Source: Myxococcus landrumus (GTDB lineage Bacteria; Myxococcota; Myxococcia; Myxococcales; Myxococcaceae). From it: DNA of 64,000 bases. The position numbers and the translations under genes are program-made. Position 1 is the first letter of the stretch; every line of letters begins with the position of its first letter. The notes under the pieces are model-generated. The model was not told the origin of the DNA. It did no database searches and saw nothing but the letters and a program-made list of their open reading frames with translations. Below, piece after piece: positions 48,707 through 58,877 of this stretch. The stretch is from positions 6,212,001-6,276,000 of the forward strand of contig NZ_CP071091.1 in NCBI RefSeq assembly GCF_017301635.1, given 5' to 3'.

Positions 48707-50353
48707 CTACGCGTTCGGGCGCACCATCGTCACCTCGAACTGGCGCTGCACGACGTTGCCCGTGCGAGGACCCGGGCGCATCAGGCCGCCAGTGCGCTCA
48801 TCCACGTAGAAGCGGTTGTTGGGGTTGGTGTCCGCGCCGCGGCTCTGGTTGCGCGTCGCCGGGTCGTTGAACGTGTAGAAGGTGCGCCCCTGGGCATCCA
48901 CGCCCTTGCCCGTAATCACCACGAAGTGGTCGGTGATGCGGTCCGCGTTGCCGACGTTGCGGCCTTCGCGGTGGTTGACGCCCACCACCACCGGCCGGCC
49001 CGCGGCCAGTTGCTGGTCGATGTAGTTGCGCCCGCGCTCCGCCTGCTGGCGGTTCACCGTGATGCCGTTGGGTCCCTCGGCGGTGGCCAGTTGGATGCGG
49101 TCGCCAGGCCCCGTCACCCGAGCCCCCGCCGCGCGAGCCATCGCCGTCGCGGCGCGGAAGCACGCCTTGTCCCCCGCGTCCACGACGCGGTTGGAGTCGT
49201 ACTGGCTGATCCACGGCGTGCGCGTTTGCGTCGCCGCCCGGTCACCGGACGCGGCGACCCGCGCGGTGTCGTTCAGGTCGGTGGGCGTGGCGCCTTCCGT
49301 GGTGCGGCCCGACGTCTGCTGGCGGCGTCCCGTCGTGCGCTCGGTGGCGGGACGCTCCTCGGTCGTCTTCGAAGTCCTGGCGGCGTCGGCCTCGCGGCGC
49401 GGGCGCGGCGTGGGGATGGGCACGTCGCGGTCCACCGTGCCGGCGGGCTGCTGCGTGTTGCCCGTGTTGTAGCCCCGCGCGTCCAGCGCCCGGACGAGCG
49501 CCCCCTCGCGGCGCGTCTGGTCCGCGCGCAGCCGCCTCTCGCTGTGGTCGAAGCCCGCGGCGCGCAGCTCGCCCCGGTCATTGCGGTACGAGTTCACGCG
49601 CGCGTCGACCAGGGACTCGCGCGTCACGCCGCGCGGGTCCTGCGCCAGCCGGGGCAGCTCGCGGTTGATGAAGTTGCGGGCGGCGCGAGGCGACTGGGTG
49701 TGCAGGTCCATGAAGGTGGACGCCAGCAGCGCGTTGTTCGGGTCCAGCCCCGCCGCGCGCGCCGCGCGCTCGTAGGCGGGCGTGGCGTTGGTGAGCTCGC
49801 GATTCCAGATTTCATCCGCCCGCTGCGGCGTGCTCGCGCCGGGGCCCTGGTACGAGAACGAGCCTCGGTTGTGCGCGGCGTTGCCCGGGTCCGTGTGGCC
49901 GCCGTAGCTGGCCGTGAAGCCGCCGGAGGGCGTGCGGTTGCCCTCGGAGGTGCCCACGATGATGGCCGCCTCGGAGTTCGAGCCGCCGCGCGTGAAGGCG
50001 CCCAGGTCCTGGATGTTGCGGTAGCCGTTCTGCGTCCCCGACACCGTGGTCCCCGCCGTCGTGGTCGGCCGGGCATCCGTCGGCGTCGACACGCGCGGGT
50101 CAAAGCCATCATTGTTCGCGCGACGACGCGTGCCGTCAGCGCGCTGCGTCGTCTGGGCACCCGCGTCAAAGCCATCCCGCGGCGGGGGGATGCGCAGGGT
50201 GGCGCCCGCGCGAATCTTGTTCACGTCGCGGATGTTGTTGTGCCGCGCCAGCTCGTCCATGGGGACGTTGAGGCGCTCGGCAATCTTGCTCAGCGTGTCA
50301 CGGCGGCGAATGCTGTAGCTCGGGTCTCGGCCGGGGGTGTTCCTGACGGTCAT
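48707..50353 (-). CDS. LysM + central lysozyme-like? + C39-type cysteine protease, no signal peptide
   Basis: A 548-residue modular protein. LysM at about 8-55 (YSIRRRDTLSKIAERLNVPMDELARHNNI...IRAGATLRIP) binds peptidoglycan or chitin. A central segment (about 100-310) has GTSEGNRTPSGGF with E137 and several conserved-looking helices, possibly a lysozyme-superfamily enzyme (low certainty). A C-terminal C39-2-like papain-fold segment (about 385-545) has candidate nucleophile C398 (DKACFRAATAM), H476 (ITDHFVVITG) and FNDPAT near 494. No signal peptide is seen with the chosen ATG (GGGAG site, eight bases), so export if any would be Sec-independent. Domain set suggests a cell-wall targeting hydrolase used against prey or in own wall turnover; target is inference. 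Confidence 0.75.
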   Translation of the reverse strand: MTVRNTPGRDPSYSIRRRDTLSKIAERLNVPMDELARHNNIRDVNKIRAGATLRIPPPRDGFDAGAQTTQRADGTRRRANNDGFDPRVSTPTDARPTTTAGTTVSGTQNGYRNIQDLGAFTRGGSNSEAAIIVGTSEGNRTPSGGFTASYGGHTDPGNAAHNRGSFSYQGPGASTPQRADEIWNRELTNATPAYERAARAAGLDPNNALLASTFMDLHTQSPRAARNFINRELPRLAQDPRGVTRESLVDARVNSYRNDRGELRAAGFDHSERRLRADQTRREGALVRALDARGYNTGNTQQPAGTVDRDVPIPTPRPRREADAARTSKTTEERPATERTTGRRQQTSGRTTEGATPTDLNDTARVAASGDRAATQTRTPWISQYDSNRVVDAGDKACFRAATAMARAAGARVTGPGDRIQLATAEGPNGITVNRQQAERGRNYIDQQLAAGRPVVVGVNHREGRNVGNADRITDHFVVITGKGVDAQGRTFYTFNDPATRNQSRGADTNPNNRFYVDERTGGLMRPGPRTGNVVQRQFEVTMVRPNA

Positions 50354-50764
50354 GTGGGTGGCTCCCTGTGTGGTCCGAGTCACCCTCCCCAATCACTGCC
50401 AGCCGGAAGAGGGCATCAACAGACGTCAACGGGATTCTCAAGCGCCCCCGGCAAAAGTTGCGAAACCACCAGACTTCCCCGCCCTTCAGAGGGAGAAGTC
50501 TGGTGACGCACTCGTGGTCCGCCTGATAATGCGATGCATTAATCCCGCAATTCAGGCGAATCCGTCACCTATTCGACACATCCGAATTTCAAGCTCACGA
50601 CTATTTTTTAGTCCAACCATCCAATCACTGACAGCAGGAGAGGGTCCAGTTCACCGCGCCGTGGTAGGGGTTGTCGGGCTGCCGCACGCACGGAGCCCTC
50701 CATCAAACCCGCCACGAGAGAGACCGCGTCACGGCGGCCTCCATCGTGGGCCCCCCCTACGCGG
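50354..50764. promoter_or_regulatory. Intergenic region with large inverted repeat and AT-rich stretch
   Basis: About 410 bases between two minus-strand genes. A long inverted repeat (11 bp perfect, CACCAGACTTC at 50467-50477 with GAAGTCTGGTG at 50495-50505, 17 bases apart) lies about 115 bases upstream of the LysM gene. The stretch 50520-50625 is AT-rich for this genome (ATGCATTAAT, TATTTTTTAG) and probably contains the LysM-gene promoter. A short open stretch (50625-50702, minus) reads like a Cys-rich tail without a start. Confidence 0.5.
50467..50505. other. Inverted repeat upstream of the LysM gene
   Basis: Perfect 11-bp arms, 50467-50477 and 50495-50505, with a further 3-bp extension after one bulged base. 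It could be a hairpin in the leader or an operator. There is no T-run. Confidence 0.55.
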
Positions 50765-51262
50765 CTACCGGCAGTTGAGCGGCTCCTTGCAGGTGTACGT
50801 ACGGGAGACGGTCGCCCGGAAGCCATCCAGCCGGCTGGGGCCCAGCGGGACACATTCCCCCAGGTCCTGGCTGACCAGGCAGCTGCCCGCCGGGCACCGC
50901 GCGGCCACCGTCTCCGCCAACAGGGTCCGCGCCTGGTTCATCGCCGCGCCGCACCCGGCGCCCTCGCCGTAGCGCTTCGACGTGTACTGCGTCGTGCCGC
51001 ACGTACACGGGGGAGGACACGTCGTCCGCACGCCGTCACACTCCACCCAGCCCCCGTTGTCCGGGCTCGACTGGCAGGCGCTCGTCGCCGAGGAGCACGT
51101 CACCGGCGCTCCACTCGCGCACGTCTGCTCCACGCTGCACAGCGCGGCCTCGGAGGACTCGAGCGAACCCGGGTCCGCTCCCGTGCCCCCGCCGCTGCAC
51201 GCCGTCAGGGCCACCACCGCCGCCGCAACTCCAGTCCACAGCCAGTTGAGTCGAAGGTTCAT
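50765..51262 (-). CDS. Cysteine-rich lipoprotein, function unknown
   Basis: A 165-residue lipoprotein (VALTAC lipobox, Cys at about residue 22). The mature part has 14 Cys, grouped as SAC, PPPCTCG, GAGC, CPAGSC and LNC, implying several disulphides. No domain recognised. It starts near 51262 with a cluster of A/G bases upstream but no clear ribosome site. It is downstream of EttA on the same strand after a hairpin. Small Cys-rich lipoproteins are frequent and fast evolving in myxobacteria; possible roles are surface recognition or prey contact, not shown. Confidence 0.7.
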   Translation of the reverse strand: MNLRLNWLWTGVAAAVVALTACSGGGTGADPGSLESSEAALCSVEQTCASGAPVTCSSATSACQSSPDNGGWVECDGVRTTCPPPCTCGTTQYTSKRYGEGAGCGAAMNQARTLLAETVAARCPAGSCLVSQDLGECVPLGPSRLDGFRATVSRTYTCKEPLNCR

Positions 51263-51313
51263 GGCGGGACACTAGAACCCAGCGTGAACCCTCATCAACT
51301 TCTGGATACCGCG

Positions 51314-51344
51314 CACTCCCCTCCCTCTTGGAGAAAGGGGAGTG
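51314..51344 (-). terminator. Terminator-like hairpin after ettA
   Basis: CACTCCCCT (51314-51322) and AGGGGAGTG (51336-51344) pair perfectly over 9 bp with a 13-base loop. It begins 13 bases after the ettA stop codon. No T-run follows on the minus strand. Confidence 0.6.
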
Positions 51345-51356
51345 TTTGCCATTGCA

Positions 51357-53036
<1,680 letters not shown>

Positions 53037-53174
53037 CTGGGGCTTCCTGCTCCGAGCGGTTGGGGGGCTCGCGGATAGCAGGGTGGAACAGCGCACTCAA
53101 GGCGCTTGACGGGTTTGCATCCACCACCCGTCGCCTCCTAGCGTCAGGGATTCCCCATCAGCCAGGAGGCAGTG

Positions 53175-53579
53175 ATGACCGCGTTCGCCCGCGTCTTCCG
53201 TCCGACGGTGTTGTTGGTGTCCCTTGTCGCTTCCGCATGCGGGGGGCCTCCCGAGGGCGGAGACCTCCCTGCTCCCGAGCAAGGCAGGCAAGCGCTGGCG
53301 CCCCTCACGGTGACGGTCACCCGCTGTTACATGTTGGGCTTTGGCCGGCCCAACTTCACCTGTGAGGGCTTCGTCACCGGAGGCACGCTGCCCTACAACT
53401 ACTTCGGCTGGACGGGCGTGGCCAACGCCGCCACGGGCCTCATGACCTTCACCGGCCCGGACTCCACGCAGGTCAACGGCCGCTGCGCGGCGTTCCAGAC
53501 GGCCCAGGTGCGCTTCAGCGTCAGCGACGCCGCGGGCGTCACGGCGGACGGGGACTTCTCCTTCCCCTGCATGCCGTAA
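53175..53579 (+). CDS. Small exported lipoprotein, function unknown
   Basis: A 134-residue protein with lipoprotein signal (VLLVSLVASAC, lipobox at about residue 22). The mature part has the pattern VTRCYMLGFGRPNFTCEGFVTGGTLPYNYFGW...NGRCAAFQTAQVRFSVSDAAGVTADGDFSFPC, with four Cys, suggesting a small disulphide-stabilised beta-rich domain, perhaps Ig-like. ATG at 53175 has AGGAGG five bases upstream; a GTG at 53172 is an alternative. No family recognised. It is divergent from ettA. Confidence 0.7.
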   Translation: MTAFARVFRPTVLLVSLVASACGGPPEGGDLPAPEQGRQALAPLTVTVTRCYMLGFGRPNFTCEGFVTGGTLPYNYFGWTGVANAATGLMTFTGPDSTQVNGRCAAFQTAQVRFSVSDAAGVTADGDFSFPCMP

Positions 53580-53679
53580 CACGCCGCGACACGCCGCGTG
53601 GGACCGTGCGTCCGCGCCGGAAAAAGTCCCCGCACGAGACAAGCGCCGCGCGGACGAAGGTGTTACAGGAGGCGGCGCC

Positions 53680-54621
53680 ATGTCGACCCCCACCCCCGCC
53701 CTGGAGCTTCAAGGGCTCACGAAGCGCTACGGCACGTTCACCGCGTTGCACCAGATGAACCTCACCATCCAGGCGGGGGAAATCTTCGCGCTGCTGGGGC
53801 CCAACGGGGCGGGCAAGACGACGATGATTGGCAGCGTCTGCGGCCTCGTGAAGAAGACCGAGGGCTCCATCCGCGTCTTCGGCCAGGACCTGGACAAGGA
53901 CCCGGTGGGCCCCCGCTACCAGGTGGGCCTGGTGCCGCAGGAGATCAACTTCGACCCGTTCTTCAGCGTGGCCGAGTCCCTGCGCATCCAGCAGGGCTTC
54001 TACGGCCAGAAGCGCGACGAGGCCCGCGTGGACGAGGTGCTCACCGCCCTCAACCTCCACACGAAGAAGGACTCGCTCACGCGCGCGCTGTCGGGTGGCA
54101 TGAAGCGCCGGCTGCTCATCGCCAAGGCGCTGGTGCACAAGCCCAAGCTCGTCTTCCTGGATGAGCCCACCGCGGGCGTGGACGTGGAGCTGCGCCGGGA
54201 CTTGTGGACGTACGTGCGCAAGCTGGCCTCGCAGGGCACCACCATCGTCCTCACCACGCATTACCTGGAAGAAGCCGAGGAGCTGGCGGACCGGGTGGGC
54301 ATCATCAACGAAGGCAAGCTGCTGATGGTGGAGGACAAGGCCACGCTGCTCAAGCGCTTCGGAGAGAAGCGCGTGGTCGTCACCTTCGACACGCCGCAGA
54401 CGACGCTGTCCGAGGCGGTGCGCCGCTTCACCCCGCGGCTGGCCGAGGACGGCCGCACGCTCACCTACGTGGAGCGCGAGGGCGTGGCCCCCGCCGGAGA
54501 CCTGCTGCGCGTGCTGTACGCGGAGGGGCTCCCCATCGCCGACGTCGAGACGCGGCGCTCCCGGCTGGAGGACGTCCTGTTGGAGGTCCTCCGCGGCCGT
54601 CCCTCCCCCCAGGCCGCCTGA
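53680..54621 (+). CDS. ABC exporter ATPase, DrrA/YadG type
   Basis: ATPase subunit of a two-gene ABC-2 exporter, 313 residues. Walker [10 protein letters not shown], signature ALSGGMKRRLLIAKAL, Walker B LVFLDEPTAGVDVELR, and H-loop in TTHYLEEAEEL. The C-terminal 90 residues are an extension typical of drug or daunorubicin-type exporter ATPases, with FGEKRVVVTFDTPQT. The ABC permease follows 12 bases downstream. Substrate is unknown; homologues include the uncharacterised YadGH system and DrrAB. Confidence 0.93.
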   Translation: MSTPTPALELQGLTKRYGTFTALHQMNLTIQAGEIFALLGPNGAGKTTMIGSVCGLVKKTEGSIRVFGQDLDKDPVGPRYQVGLVPQEINFDPFFSVAESLRIQQGFYGQKRDEARVDEVLTALNLHTKKDSLTRALSGGMKRRLLIAKALVHKPKLVFLDEPTAGVDVELRRDLWTYVRKLASQGTTIVLTTHYLEEAEELADRVGIINEGKLLMVEDKATLLKRFGEKRVVVTFDTPQTTLSEAVRRFTPRLAEDGRTLTYVEREGVAPAGDLLRVLYAEGLPIADVETRRSRLEDVLLEVLRGRPSPQAA

Positions 54622-54633
54622 ACACAGACACCC

Positions 54634-55395
54634 ATGAACATCACCGGGATGCAGACGCTGTTCGTGAAGGAGGTCCGGCGCTTCTTGCGCGTGCCGGGGC
54701 AGACCGTCCTTTCACCGCTCATCAGCACCACGCTGTACTTCATCGTCTTCGGCTACTCCATCTCCACCCGGGTGCACGAGGTGGAGGGCTCGCCCTACCT
54801 GCACTTCATCGTGCCGGGCCTGGTGTTCCTGGGCATCGCCAACAACGCCTTCCTCAACAGCTCCTCGTCGCTGTTCATCACCAAGATTCAGGGCACGGTG
54901 GTGGACCTGCTGGTGGCGCCCCTGGGCCCCGGCGAGCTGATGGCGGGCTTCATCGGCGGCGCCATGGTGCGCGGCCTCGTGGTGGGCGGCCTCACCTGGA
55001 TGGTGGCCGGGCTCTTCACCGGCTTCAGCCTGCCGCACGCGGGCGTGGCCGCGTACTTCCTGCTCATCTCGTCCTACGTGTTCAGCGTGCTGGGCATGCT
55101 CGCCGCCGTGTGGGCGGAGAAGTTCGAGCAGATCAACTTCTTCCCCACCTTCGTGATGCTGCCCCTCACCTTCCTGGGCGGCGTGTTCTATTCGGTGCGG
55201 GAACTGCCCGCGCCCTGGAACACCCTCAGCCTCTTCAACCCCATGGTCTACATGGTGGAAGGGCTGCGCTACGGCATGCTGGGCAAGAGCATGTACTCGC
55301 CCCTGTTCGGCGCCAGCATCCTCGCGGGCGTCGCCGTGGTGGCCACCGTCGTCTCCTACCTGGTGCTCCGCTCCGGCTACCGGATGAAGGCCTGA
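54634..55395 (+). CDS. ABC-2 type permease, YadH/DrrB type
   Basis: Integral membrane subunit of the exporter, 253 residues with about six hydrophobic segments. The ABC-2 family motif VKEVRRFLRVPGQTVLSPLISTTLYFIVFGYS is at the N-terminus; NSSSSLFITKIQGTVVDLLVAPLGPGELMAGFIGG and LPLTFLGGVFYSVRELPAPW are the usual middle and late blocks, with NPMVYMVEGLRYGMLG near the end. The match to YadH-type permeases is strong. It is translated just after the ATPase, and a small hairpin (55411-55437) follows. Confidence 0.92.
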   Translation: MNITGMQTLFVKEVRRFLRVPGQTVLSPLISTTLYFIVFGYSISTRVHEVEGSPYLHFIVPGLVFLGIANNAFLNSSSSLFITKIQGTVVDLLVAPLGPGELMAGFIGGAMVRGLVVGGLTWMVAGLFTGFSLPHAGVAAYFLLISSYVFSVLGMLAAVWAEKFEQINFFPTFVMLPLTFLGGVFYSVRELPAPWNTLSLFNPMVYMVEGLRYGMLGKSMYSPLFGASILAGVAVVATVVSYLVLRSGYRMKA

Positions 55396-55410
55396 CACCT
55401 ACCCGGACCT

Positions 55411-55437
55411 TCACCCCTCGTTGTCAATGTGGGGTGA
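55411..55437 (+). terminator. Hairpin after the ABC exporter
   Basis: TCACCCC (55411-55417) and GGGGTGA (55431-55437) pair perfectly over 7 bp with a 13-base loop, 16 bases after the permease stop codon. A weak terminator candidate. Confidence 0.45.
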
Positions 55438-55493
55438 CAGCCGACTGGTCATTTCCCGCACGGTGAGAAAGGAAGATATTCTCGTCGGACATC

Positions 55494-57128
55494 ATGGCGG
55501 TGCCATTCGGTAAGTACGAGTTGCTGCGGAAGATTGCCTCCGGCGGCATGGGTCAGATCTTCCTGGCCCGTGAGCACGGAACGGGTTTCGAGCGGCTGGT
55601 GGTCCTGAAGCTCATCCTTCCCCATCTGGCGGAGGACGATGAGTTCTTGTCGATGTTCTTGGATGAAGCGGGGTTGGTCGCTCGGCTGACGCACCCCAAC
55701 CTCATCACCATCCTGGACCTGACGCAGATTGAGGCCCGACATTGTCTGGCCATGGAGTACGTCCAGGGAGACGACGTACGGAGGCTGGACAAGTACTCAC
55801 GCGCGCAGGGCAAGCCCCTGTCGGTGGGGATGATTCTTCGCATCATCGCGGACGCGGCCGCGGGCCTTCACTACGCACACCAGGCCAGGGACGTGCAGGG
55901 CAAGCCCATGCGGCTGGTCCACCGGGACGTGTCTCCGCAGAACATTCTCGTCGGCTTCGACGGCGGGGTGAAGGTCATCGACTTCGGTGTGGCCAAGGCC
56001 GCCACCAGCAGCGCGAACACGGCCACCGGCGTGCTCAAGGGGAAGTATCCCTACATGTCTCCGGAGCAGGCGGGTGGGCTCGCCATCGACGCGCGCAGCG
56101 ACCAGTTCGCGCTGGGCGTGGTGATGTGGGAGCTGCTCACGGGCAAGCGCCTGTTCAAGGGCGACTCGGACATGATGACGCTGCGGCTGGTGAAGGACTG
56201 CCAGGTGCCGCGTCCGTCACAGCTCAACCCCAAGCTGCCACCGGGGCTGGATGAGGTGGTGCTCAAGGCGCTGGCGCCGACTCCGGACGAGCGCTATCCG
56301 GACTGCGGGGCGCTCCGCCTGGCGCTGGAGGACTTCGCGCTCAACCAGCGCGTTCCCTCCAGCAGCGCGCACCTGTCGGCGTATCTGCGGGAGCTGTACG
56401 CGGAGCGCATCAACGCGGAGACGGACCCGGCGCGGCTGGACCAGCTCGCCGAGGACGCGGACCTGGACTCGCGCTCCAACTCATCGCTGAGCGGCGTGGG
56501 TGGCACCAGCGGGCGCACGTCCGGCTCGCGCCAGCCGCGCTCGGGCACACGCTCCAAGCACCAGACGGCGGCGCTGGGCATCCCCGGCCCCGTGGTGAAT
56601 GACCGCACGCGCGGCACCTCGCCCATGGACCGCGCGCCCAACGCGGAGGCGCGGCGCATTCCGTGGGTGCCCATCATCATCGCGGGCGCGAGCCTGCTGG
56701 TGGCGGCGGGCGCGGCGGTGGTCTTCATGCGGCAGCCCACGGGCGCCGACACGTCCCCATCCGCACGGACACAGGCGGTCCATGTGGAGCCGGAGCGGCC
56801 CTCGGCCCCGCCGCCCAAGCCCGCACCGGAGCCCGTGAAGATGGTGGAGCTGCCCGTCATCACCGAGCCCCCTGGCGCCACGGTGAGCGTGGGCGGCGAG
56901 GAGCGCGGCGTGACGCCCATGAAGCTGGAGCTGGAGCAGGGCGCGCCCATGGTGGCGGTGACGCTGGCGCTCAACGGCTATGAGCCGGTGACACGCGAGG
57001 TCTCCGCGGCCGACGACGAGCTGCGCCTGGAGCTGCGGCGCCAGGGGGGCAAGCCCACGGGCACCCCGAATCCCAAGCGGCCCGGTGGCTCACCGGGCGG
57101 CAACCTGGGCATCAAGACGGGCCGCTAG
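55494..57128 (+). CDS. Ser/Thr protein kinase with PEGA domain
   Basis: A 544-residue eukaryotic-type kinase. Gly-rich loop ASGGMGQIFLA, ATP Lys K39 (VVLK), catalytic loop HRDVSPQN (143-150), DFG Asp D163 (VIDFG) and MSPEQAGG activation segment end. The catalytic loop has Ser147 where most have Lys, a common myxobacterial variant. A Ser/Arg-rich, probably phosphorylated, juxtamembrane segment (330-385) leads to one membrane helix at about 388-411, then a Pro/Ala linker and a periplasmic or exported PEGA domain (about 450-510: VITEPPGATVSVGGEERGVTPMKLELEQG). It likely senses an envelope signal. The ATG at 55494 has no strong ribosome site. It is convergent with an M20 peptidase. Confidence 0.94.
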   Translation: MAVPFGKYELLRKIASGGMGQIFLAREHGTGFERLVVLKLILPHLAEDDEFLSMFLDEAGLVARLTHPNLITILDLTQIEARHCLAMEYVQGDDVRRLDKYSRAQGKPLSVGMILRIIADAAAGLHYAHQARDVQGKPMRLVHRDVSPQNILVGFDGGVKVIDFGVAKAATSSANTATGVLKGKYPYMSPEQAGGLAIDARSDQFALGVVMWELLTGKRLFKGDSDMMTLRLVKDCQVPRPSQLNPKLPPGLDEVVLKALAPTPDERYPDCGALRLALEDFALNQRVPSSSAHLSAYLRELYAERINAETDPARLDQLAEDADLDSRSNSSLSGVGGTSGRTSGSRQPRSGTRSKHQTAALGIPGPVVNDRTRGTSPMDRAPNAEARRIPWVPIIIAGASLLVAAGAAVVFMRQPTGADTSPSARTQAVHVEPERPSAPPPKPAPEPVKMVELPVITEPPGATVSVGGEERGVTPMKLELEQGAPMVAVTLALNGYEPVTREVSAADDELRLELRRQGGKPTGTPNPKRPGGSPGGNLGIKTGR

Positions 57129-57148
57129 CCCGGCGTCTCCCGATGGAC

Positions 57149-57175
57149 CTCCGGCGAGTCGGTGACTCGCCGGAG
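57149..57175. terminator. Bidirectional terminator-like hairpin
   Basis: Perfect 12-bp stem CTCCGGCGAGTC (57149-57160) with GACTCGCCGGAG (57164-57175), three-base loop, between the convergent PEGA kinase and M20 peptidase genes. No T-run on either side, but the stability suggests a shared 3' end. Confidence 0.65.
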
Positions 57176-57208
57176 CTGCAAGTCATTGCGAGGCGCGCAC
57201 GCCCGTGA

Positions 57209-58648
57209 CTAGCGCTTGAAGTGGTCGGCGATGACGCTGGCCACGCAGCACGTGAGCTTCTTGCCGGTGGGGACGTGCAGGAACTCGTTGGGCCCGTGCG
57301 CGTTGCTGCCCGGCCCCAAGAGGCCGGTGATGAGGAACTGCGCCTCCGGGAAGCGCTCGCCCAGCATGCCCATGAAGGGGATGGTGCCGCCCTCGCCCAT
57401 CGCCATGGCCGGCCGGCCGAAGTACGTGCCGGACGCGGACTCCACCGCGCTGGACAGCCAGCTCGCCAGCGGCGGCGCGTCCCAGCCGATGCTGGCCTTG
57501 TCGCCGTCGAACGTCACCTTCGCGCCGTACGGCGGGTCCTTCTCCAGCGCTTCCTTCAGCGCCTTCTGCGCCGCCTTCGGCTCCAGGCGCGGAGGGATGC
57601 GCATGGACAGCTTCACCGTGGTGAAGGGGCGCAGCACGTTGCCCGCGCTCTGAAGCGAAGGCATGCCGTCCACGGCCGTCACCGACAGCGCCGGACGCCA
57701 CGTGCGGTTGAGCACCAGCTCCGCGCCGTCGTCCGACATGGGCTTCATGCCGGGCACCCACGGGAACTTGGCGAACACCTCTTCGCCCAGCACCTTCGCC
57801 GCGGCGGACGCCTGCTCGCGCCGCTCCTTGGGAATCTCCACGTGCAGGCCCTGCACCGTGACGCGGCCCGTGTCCTGCTCCTCCACCCGCGACAGCACCT
57901 GGCGCAGCACGCGGAAGGACGACGCGACGATGCCGCTGGCGTCGCCGGAGTGGACACCCTCGGTGAGCACGTCCACGCGCAGGTTGCCGGCCACCATGCC
58001 GCGCAGCGACGTGGTCATCCACAGCTGCTCATAGTTGGCGCAGCCCGAGTCCAGGCACACCACCAGCGACGGCTTGCCGATGCGCGGCGCGAGCGCCTCG
58101 ATGTACGCGGGCAGGTCGTAGCTGCCGCTCTCCTCGCACGCCTCGATGAGCACCACGCAGCGCGCGTGCGGCACGCCCTGCTCGCGCAGCAGGCGCAGCG
58201 CCGTCAGCGACGCGAAGGCGGAGTAGCCGTCATCCGCGCCACCCCGGCCGTAGAGCTTGTCGCCCTCGCGCTTGGGGGTCCACGGCGTCAGGTCCTCGCG
58301 CCAGCCCGTCATCTCCGGCTGCTTGTCCAGGTGGCCGTACAGCAGCACGGTGTCGTCGCCGCGCGTGCCCGGAATCTCCATGTAGATGACCGGCGTGCGG
58401 TCGCGGCCCTGCTCATCCTTGAGGCGGACCACTTCCAACGTGAGGCCGGGCAGGTGGGCCGCCTGCGTGCGGCACCACTCCACGATGAGCTGCACCGCGG
58501 CTTCCATGTGGCCGTGCTTCACCCAGTCCGGGTCGAAGGCCGGCGACTTGTTGGGAATGCGGATGTAGCGCTCGAGCGCCGGGAGGATTTCCTTCTCCCA
58601 GATGCGGTCGGAGGATTCGGTGGCGGTCTGGACGTTCATGGCCGGCAT
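57209..58648 (-). CDS. M20-family metallopeptidase (dipeptidase-like)
   Basis: Cytoplasmic di-zinc peptidase of 479 residues. Zn-ligand blocks are LLYGHLDKQP (His and Asp), GRGGADDGYS (bridging Asp), IEACEESGSYDLPAY (catalytic Glu and Zn Glu), DSGCANYEQLW and, near the C-terminus, GSNAHGPNEFLHV (Zn His). A dimerisation lid domain (about 205-360) lies between. The sequence resembles carnosinase/CNDP-type M20 peptidases, which cut dipeptides. The start at 58648 (or ATG at 58639) lacks a clear ribosome site, while 66 upstream codons look non-coding. Substrate unknown. Confidence 0.93.
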   Translation of the reverse strand: MPAMNVQTATESSDRIWEKEILPALERYIRIPNKSPAFDPDWVKHGHMEAAVQLIVEWCRTQAAHLPGLTLEVVRLKDEQGRDRTPVIYMEIPGTRGDDTVLLYGHLDKQPEMTGWREDLTPWTPKREGDKLYGRGGADDGYSAFASLTALRLLREQGVPHARCVVLIEACEESGSYDLPAYIEALAPRIGKPSLVVCLDSGCANYEQLWMTTSLRGMVAGNLRVDVLTEGVHSGDASGIVASSFRVLRQVLSRVEEQDTGRVTVQGLHVEIPKERREQASAAAKVLGEEVFAKFPWVPGMKPMSDDGAELVLNRTWRPALSVTAVDGMPSLQSAGNVLRPFTTVKLSMRIPPRLEPKAAQKALKEALEKDPPYGAKVTFDGDKASIGWDAPPLASWLSSAVESASGTYFGRPAMAMGEGGTIPFMGMLGERFPEAQFLITGLLGPGSNAHGPNEFLHVPTGKKLTCCVASVIADHFKR

Positions 58649-58877
58649 GCTGAGCACGGGACGCCGCCTCTGTCGACACCAGCGAATCCGGAGCAAAGCC
58701 GCCCGGGCCCCCCGCCACCGTGTGCCCGCCTGATGGCCTCCATCGGCCCGCCTGTCGCGAGCCTGTGCCCCTCGGGAGCCCGAGGCACCGAGGAAGCGCC
58801 GCGTCACCGGACGCGAAGCCGTGGAGGCCCGTGCCGCCAGGGCCACGGAGAGGGTGACGGCCCGAGCGCCGGGGCCG

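Noticed and set aside
50625-50702. Short minus-strand open stretch that reads like a Cys-rich C-terminal tail
   Set aside because: Only 26 codons with a stop just upstream and no start codon; could be a gene remnant but there is no matching upstream part.
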